A DNA stretch of 64,000 nucleotides from Bradyrhizobium liaoningense (GTDB lineage: Bacteria; Pseudomonadota; Alphaproteobacteria; Rhizobiales; Xanthobacteraceae): the NCBI RefSeq assembly GCF_018130785.1, contig NZ_JAFCJT010000009.1:161931-225930 (forward strand), written 5' to 3'. The notes under the pieces are model-generated. The model saw only the letters and a program-made list of their open reading frames with translations, was not told the origin of the DNA and did no database searches. The position numbers and the translations under genes were made by a program. Numbering within the stretch: position 1 is the stretch's first letter; each line of letters begins with the position of its first letter. This document shows, in pieces, positions 61,119-64,000 of the stretch.

Positions 61119-61162
61119 GGATCTTGGCCTTCACGTGCGACTGCCGCCCGACTGTGGGCCGC

Positions 61163-61771
61163 TCACGAGCCTCGCGCGCGCCGCAGCGCAGCTTCCAATC
61201 GCGCCTTCTCTTGATCCCAGCGGGTTTCTTCGGCCTGCAACCTTTTCTCGAGAGCCTCGACCTCGGCCTGGACGGCCGCGGCCCGCTTCGTGTGCTCTTG
61301 CCTGGCCTTGTCCAGCGCAGCCTGCGCCTTGTCGACCGCCTGCTGACGGCGTTCGCGCTCCTTCTGCCTGGCCGCCTCCTCTCTTGCTCGTTCAAGCTCG
61401 CGACGTCTCTGTTCCCGGTCGTAGTCAAGAGCGGCATTTCGCTCCGCAGCCTTGTCGACAGGGCGAGACTTCTTTGCTTTTGAGCCTTTCGACCTGCGGG
61501 CAGCCGTTGATCTGCCGTCGCCAAGATCGGTGGGCAGCCCGGCATGCTCGTTGAAAGATCCGTCGGATCCGACCGGGCGCCTGAGAACGACGCCGGGCTT
61601 TGTCATGGTTGCGGCGATGACGTCCGGTTCATCGCTTTCTTTAGCCGCGCCCTGATGAAAGAGATTGCTGTCTGCGCCCCACGCGTCCAGCGCCGCTTTC
61701 ATGGAAGGCGTCGCTATCGCCAGATCGAAGAAACCCAGCGATGTCTGGTAGGTTTTCAGTTTTCTCGCCAT
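61163..61771 (-). CDS. TolA-like coiled-coil protein next to ku
   Basis: The 202-residue protein begins ARKLKTYQTSLGFFDLAIAT and ends in a long charged coiled coil (REQRRRELERAREEAARQKE; QQAVDKAQAALDKARQEHTK). Such proteins are often labelled TolA-like or cell envelope biogenesis because of the helical tail, without direct evidence. The N-terminal ~100 residues form a globular domain common beside ku in rhizobial genomes. It has AGGGG before the ATG at 61771 and lies 182 bases downstream of ku on the same strand. A role in DNA repair is possible but not shown. Confidence 0.7.
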   Translation of the reverse strand: MARKLKTYQTSLGFFDLAIATPSMKAALDAWGADSNLFHQGAAKESDEPDVIAATMTKPGVVLRRPVGSDGSFNEHAGLPTDLGDGRSTAARRSKGSKAKKSRPVDKAAERNAALDYDREQRRRELERAREEAARQKERERRQQAVDKAQAALDKARQEHTKRAAAVQAEVEALEKRLQAEETRWDQEKARLEAALRRARGS

Positions 61772-61953
61772 GACACCCCTGCCCACCAACGCGACCGTAA
61801 GATCCCGTCGTTTCGTCTGCGCCGCAAGCAGCCATTCCCAAAGCATTTGAACTGCGCGGCCGACTGGTCGCACAGACCAGGATTTGACGGCCGTCAAAGC
61901 CTGCCGCCGACGACGAAGTAGCGATCGCCGGCATCACTGGACGCTTACAACAC

Positions 61954-62886
61954 CTAAGCCGACTTACGCTGCGGTTTTGCCGCCGGTTTCCTGGCCGCAG
62001 CCTCTTTCGCTTGCTTCTTGCCTGCGATCGGCATCAGCATTTCCTTCTGCCCGGTCGCCGCCTTGCGCGGTTTTTTGCTCAGCTTTTTGGGAGCCTCTGT
62101 TGCGGCCGCCGCGTCTCGTCCAATGCTCTTGCGCAGCGCGTCCATCAGGTCGACGACGTTCTCGCCTCGCGGGCGCGCTTTCGCGGTGATGGGTTTGCCG
62201 GTGCGTTTCTGGTTGATGAGATCGATAAGGGCAGTTTCGTATTGGTCTTCGAACTTGTCAGGCTCGAAGTGGCCCGCCTTTTGATTGACGATGTGCCGGG
62301 CCAGGTCGAGCATGTCCTTGGTGACTTTGACATCCTGGATATCGTCGAAATACTCTTCCGCGGGCCGGACTTCGTAGGGATAGCGCAGCAAGGTCCCCAT
62401 AAGTCCCTTGTCCAGCGGCTCCAGCGCTATGATGTGCTCGCGATTGGTCAGCACCACGCGACCGATCGCGACCTTGTTCATTTCGCGGATAGTTTCGCGG
62501 ATAACCGCAAAGGCGTCGTGCCCGACTTTGCCATCGGGTGTCAGGTAGTAAGGACGGATCAGATATCGCGGATCGATCTCGCTGCGGTCGACGAACTCAT
62601 CAATCTCGATGGTTCGCGTCGACTCGAGCGCGACGTTTTCGAGCTCATCCTTTGTGACCTCGATGAAGGTGTCGGTGTCGACCTTGTAGCCCTTGACGAT
62701 ATCCTCGTTGGCAACCTCCTCCCCGGTATCGGCGTCCACCTTCGCGTATTTGATGCGATGACCTGTCTTCCGGTTGAGCTGGTTGAACGAGACCTTTTCG
62801 GATTCCGAAGTGGCCGGATAGAGCGCTACCGGACAGGTGACAAGGGAAAGACGCAGGAAGCCTTTCCAGTTAGCGCGGGGGGCCAT
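61954..62886 (-). CDS. ku: Ku protein (non-homologous end joining)
   Basis: The 310-residue protein is a bacterial Ku homologue: RANWKGFLRLSLVTCPVALY, SFNQLNRKTGHRIKYAKVDA, EIDEFVDRSEIDPRYLIRPY, YLTPDGKVGHDAFAVIRETI, GRVVLTNREHIIALEPLDKG. A basic Lys/Ala tail (KKQAKEAAARKPAAKPQRKS) follows, which helps to bind DNA. It forms a ring on broken DNA ends and recruits LigD, which is not in this window. The ATG at 62886 has GGAG eight bases upstream and fits family length. It is divergent from the gene at 63033. Confidence 0.95.
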   Translation of the reverse strand: MAPRANWKGFLRLSLVTCPVALYPATSESEKVSFNQLNRKTGHRIKYAKVDADTGEEVANEDIVKGYKVDTDTFIEVTKDELENVALESTRTIEIDEFVDRSEIDPRYLIRPYYLTPDGKVGHDAFAVIRETIREMNKVAIGRVVLTNREHIIALEPLDKGLMGTLLRYPYEVRPAEEYFDDIQDVKVTKDMLDLARHIVNQKAGHFEPDKFEDQYETALIDLINQKRTGKPITAKARPRGENVVDLMDALRKSIGRDAAAATEAPKKLSKKPRKAATGQKEMLMPIAGKKQAKEAAARKPAAKPQRKSA

Positions 62887-63032
62887 TGCGGGAACTCCGT
62901 TACTCGGTGCCGGATTCAAGACGAACGGCCCGGCTTGGTTCCGACATGGCTCCCCCGGTCAAAACCCAAGATTTTTTCTCGATGAAGGTTGAAGGGGACT
63001 CGACATCTGTTCTTGTTATGTTCTAATTCAGA

Positions 63033-63425
63033 ATGACCGATCGACCCGCGAGCTGGCGCATGCCGACCCCGAAACAGATGGAAAAACTGGCCGCTAAAGG
63101 CGACAGACAAGCGCCGTCCGCTGCCGGTCCAGATGCCCCACTCCCGGCCGAATATTGGGAATCCGTTCTCAAGGACCCTCGCGCCCGTGCGAGCGTGGCT
63201 GAAGCCCGGCAGCGACGCCTTTCGGAGATTCAGCGCCACGTGCTGCGCATCTCCTGCCAGCGCTGCGACCGGACCGTGGAAATCCAGACCGCCGACGCCG
63301 TCCGCCTGTATGGAGCCAACGCAGTCTGGAAGGACGTGGCGCAGCGGTTGCTCGACAACACCTGCCGGCAGCGTACCGGCAGGCATGAAGAAGACGGGTG
63401 CTGGCCAGAGTTCGAGACTCCGTAG
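63033..63425 (+). CDS. Small cysteine-containing protein, unknown function
   Basis: This 130-residue protein has a disordered start (TDRPASWRMPTPKQMEKLAA) and a C-terminal part with a Cys pair (LRISCQRCDRTVEIQTADAV, then YGANAVWKDVAQRLLDNTCR). The CxxC and the later lone Cys suggest an incomplete zinc ribbon. It is divergent from ku (146 bases between starts) and overlaps the reading space of a related gene that follows. Similar small genes are common in rhizobia. I do not know a function. Confidence 0.65.
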   Translation: MTDRPASWRMPTPKQMEKLAAKGDRQAPSAAGPDAPLPAEYWESVLKDPRARASVAEARQRRLSEIQRHVLRISCQRCDRTVEIQTADAVRLYGANAVWKDVAQRLLDNTCRQRTGRHEEDGCWPEFETP

Positions 63426-63472
63426 TCGCTCAGGATTTGCCGATCCCGATCTCTCTGCGCCTGGATATCCGG

Positions 63473-63925
63473 ATGGCCCCGAAGTATCACCCTACGCCAC
63501 TGTCGAGCGGCGATCGCAAGGCTCTGGCAAAAGAGCTCGGCAAGGCGCGCGCGATGGCGAATATCCTGGCTGCCCAATCGACAGAAATGCGGGCCAAGGG
63601 CGAGGCGATGATCAAGCAAGCCGACAGGCTGCTTTGCGAAAGCTGGAACGAGCGGATGTGGAGTAACGGCGAACCGATTGATCCGTCGCCGACCATCGAT
63701 CAGTCCGTGAATGGGGGCTTCCCCTGGCTGGAAATCCGGTGCACGCGCTGCAAGACGCCAAGCGATGTCGACCTCGCAGCAATGAAGCATCCGCCGAGCA
63801 CCTTCGTGCACGATCTCGCCAGCCGACTACGCTGCCGCAAATGCGCAAGGGCGGGCCGGCGTCCATCCGCGACTCTGCTACAACTAACGTGGCAGCCTCG
63901 CCATCCCAGACCCGAGCCTGACTGA
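63473..63925 (+). CDS. Small CxxC-pair protein, paralogue of 63033-63425
   Basis: The 150-residue protein has a helical N-terminal half (SSGDRKALAKELGKARAMAN; TEMRAKGEAMIKQADRLLCE) and a C-terminal pair of CxxC elements (FPWLEIRCTRCKTPSDVDLA, then HDLASRLRCRKCARAGRR), which look like a zinc-binding ribbon. The layout IxCxRC...V.DLA.RLRC..C is shared with the preceding protein, so the two are tandem paralogues. The frame opens 25 codons earlier (63398), but the ATG at 63473 fits the helical start better. Function unknown. Confidence 0.6.
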   Translation: MAPKYHPTPLSSGDRKALAKELGKARAMANILAAQSTEMRAKGEAMIKQADRLLCESWNERMWSNGEPIDPSPTIDQSVNGGFPWLEIRCTRCKTPSDVDLAAMKHPPSTFVHDLASRLRCRKCARAGRRPSATLLQLTWQPRHPRPEPD

Positions 63926-64000
63926 TGTGCTGGTGTGGACGGCCTCTCATCCCCACGGTTCTATGGCGCTGTCAGCGTCACAGCTAGATGAGAGGAAAGT
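63926..64000 (+). other. Trailing sequence with no recognised feature
   Basis: The last 75 bases after the CxxC-pair gene show no gene start, hairpin or repeat that I can support. Confidence 0.3.

Larger units (their letters stand above)
60551..61162 (-). other. 612-bp region upstream of DUF736
   Basis: This region separates DUF736 from the TolA-like gene. It contains the 12-bp inverted repeat, a long DUF736 leader and one weak ORF on the plus strand (60834-61118). I see no other recognisable gene. Part of it probably serves as a promoter or regulatory leader for DUF736. Confidence 0.4.

Noticed and set aside
62011..62985. 324-codon plus-strand ORF opposite ku
   Set aside because: Antisense to a certain Ku gene and without domain content.
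1..64000. tRNA genes, rRNA, IS transposases or integrase
   Set aside because: None recognised; a tRNA scan and profile search would be needed to exclude degenerate copies.

Overview
The window looks like about 64 kb of a GC-rich alphaproteobacterial accessory region, most likely Rhizobiales and probably Bradyrhizobium or a close relative. This rests on the style of the Ku protein, the DUF736/RovC-like/AlpA/RepA block, the trb-type transfer cluster and the LuxR-LuxI pair. The core is the backbone of an integrative conjugative element (or a closely related plasmid) carrying several cargo modules. No integrase, attachment site, tRNA, rRNA, IS transposase or CRISPR array is visible, so the ends of the element probably lie outside the window.

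Layout. (1) 1-14.6 kb is a defence-like island. It holds a very long sacsin/Hsp90-type ATPase gene that runs off the left edge (open from 3277 down to base 1), an HsdR-N-type nuclease, two unrecognised genes and a 53-codon ORF. Next is a four-gene operon encoding a MORC/MutL-like GHKL ATPase, a DUF4420 PD-(D/E)XK nuclease, a Z1 helicase and a HTH/coiled-coil protein. A paralogue of that last protein is transcribed divergently on the other side of the operon, and the shared upstream region carries a C12 tract. (2) 14.6-26.7 kb is a catabolic island for amino acids and C4-dicarboxylates: TRAP transporter dctPQM, an aspartase, a GltI-like binding protein, a LysR regulator, an alanine-racemase-like enzyme without the usual catalytic tyrosine, GltJKL-like ABC components and a convincing 2,2-dialkylglycine decarboxylase. 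(3) 27-29.5 kb is a quorum-sensing block (LuxR, LuxI) followed by a LysR gene.

(4) 29.4-39.0 kb is a complete trb mating-pair-formation operon on the minus strand: trbB-C-D-E-J-K-L-F-G-I plus DUF2274. (5) 39.5-47.1 kb is inserted between trbB and the copG/traG genes, which are normally neighbours. It encodes two large exported caspase-like proteases with intact His/Cys dyads, and a Tat-exported DUF1353 protein. This is the best candidate for an undescribed system here. (6) 47.2-56.8 kb holds the DNA-processing and maintenance genes: CopG, TraG, a VirD2/DUF3363 relaxase, an oriT-like region, a lytic transglycosylase, TraF-type peptidase, DUF2840, a three-copy iteron array, RepA, AlpA, a frameshifted RovC-like regulator, a DUF2285 protein and an XRE regulator. 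The ParA gene usually found between RepA and DUF2840 is missing.

(7) 56.8-60.1 kb has a hairpin-rich gene-free stretch and a two-gene nuclease cassette (Zn-finger/HNH plus a PD-(D/E)XK-like protein). (8) 60.2-64 kb has DUF736 with a clear terminator, a TolA-like coiled-coil gene, Ku, and two small paralogous cysteine-rich genes.

How the parts may work together (inference): the AHL circuit probably times transfer by the trb/TraG/relaxase machinery. RepA with its iterons may let the excised circle replicate. The defence cassettes and Ku protect or repair DNA, and the metabolic island provides a nutritional benefit to the host.
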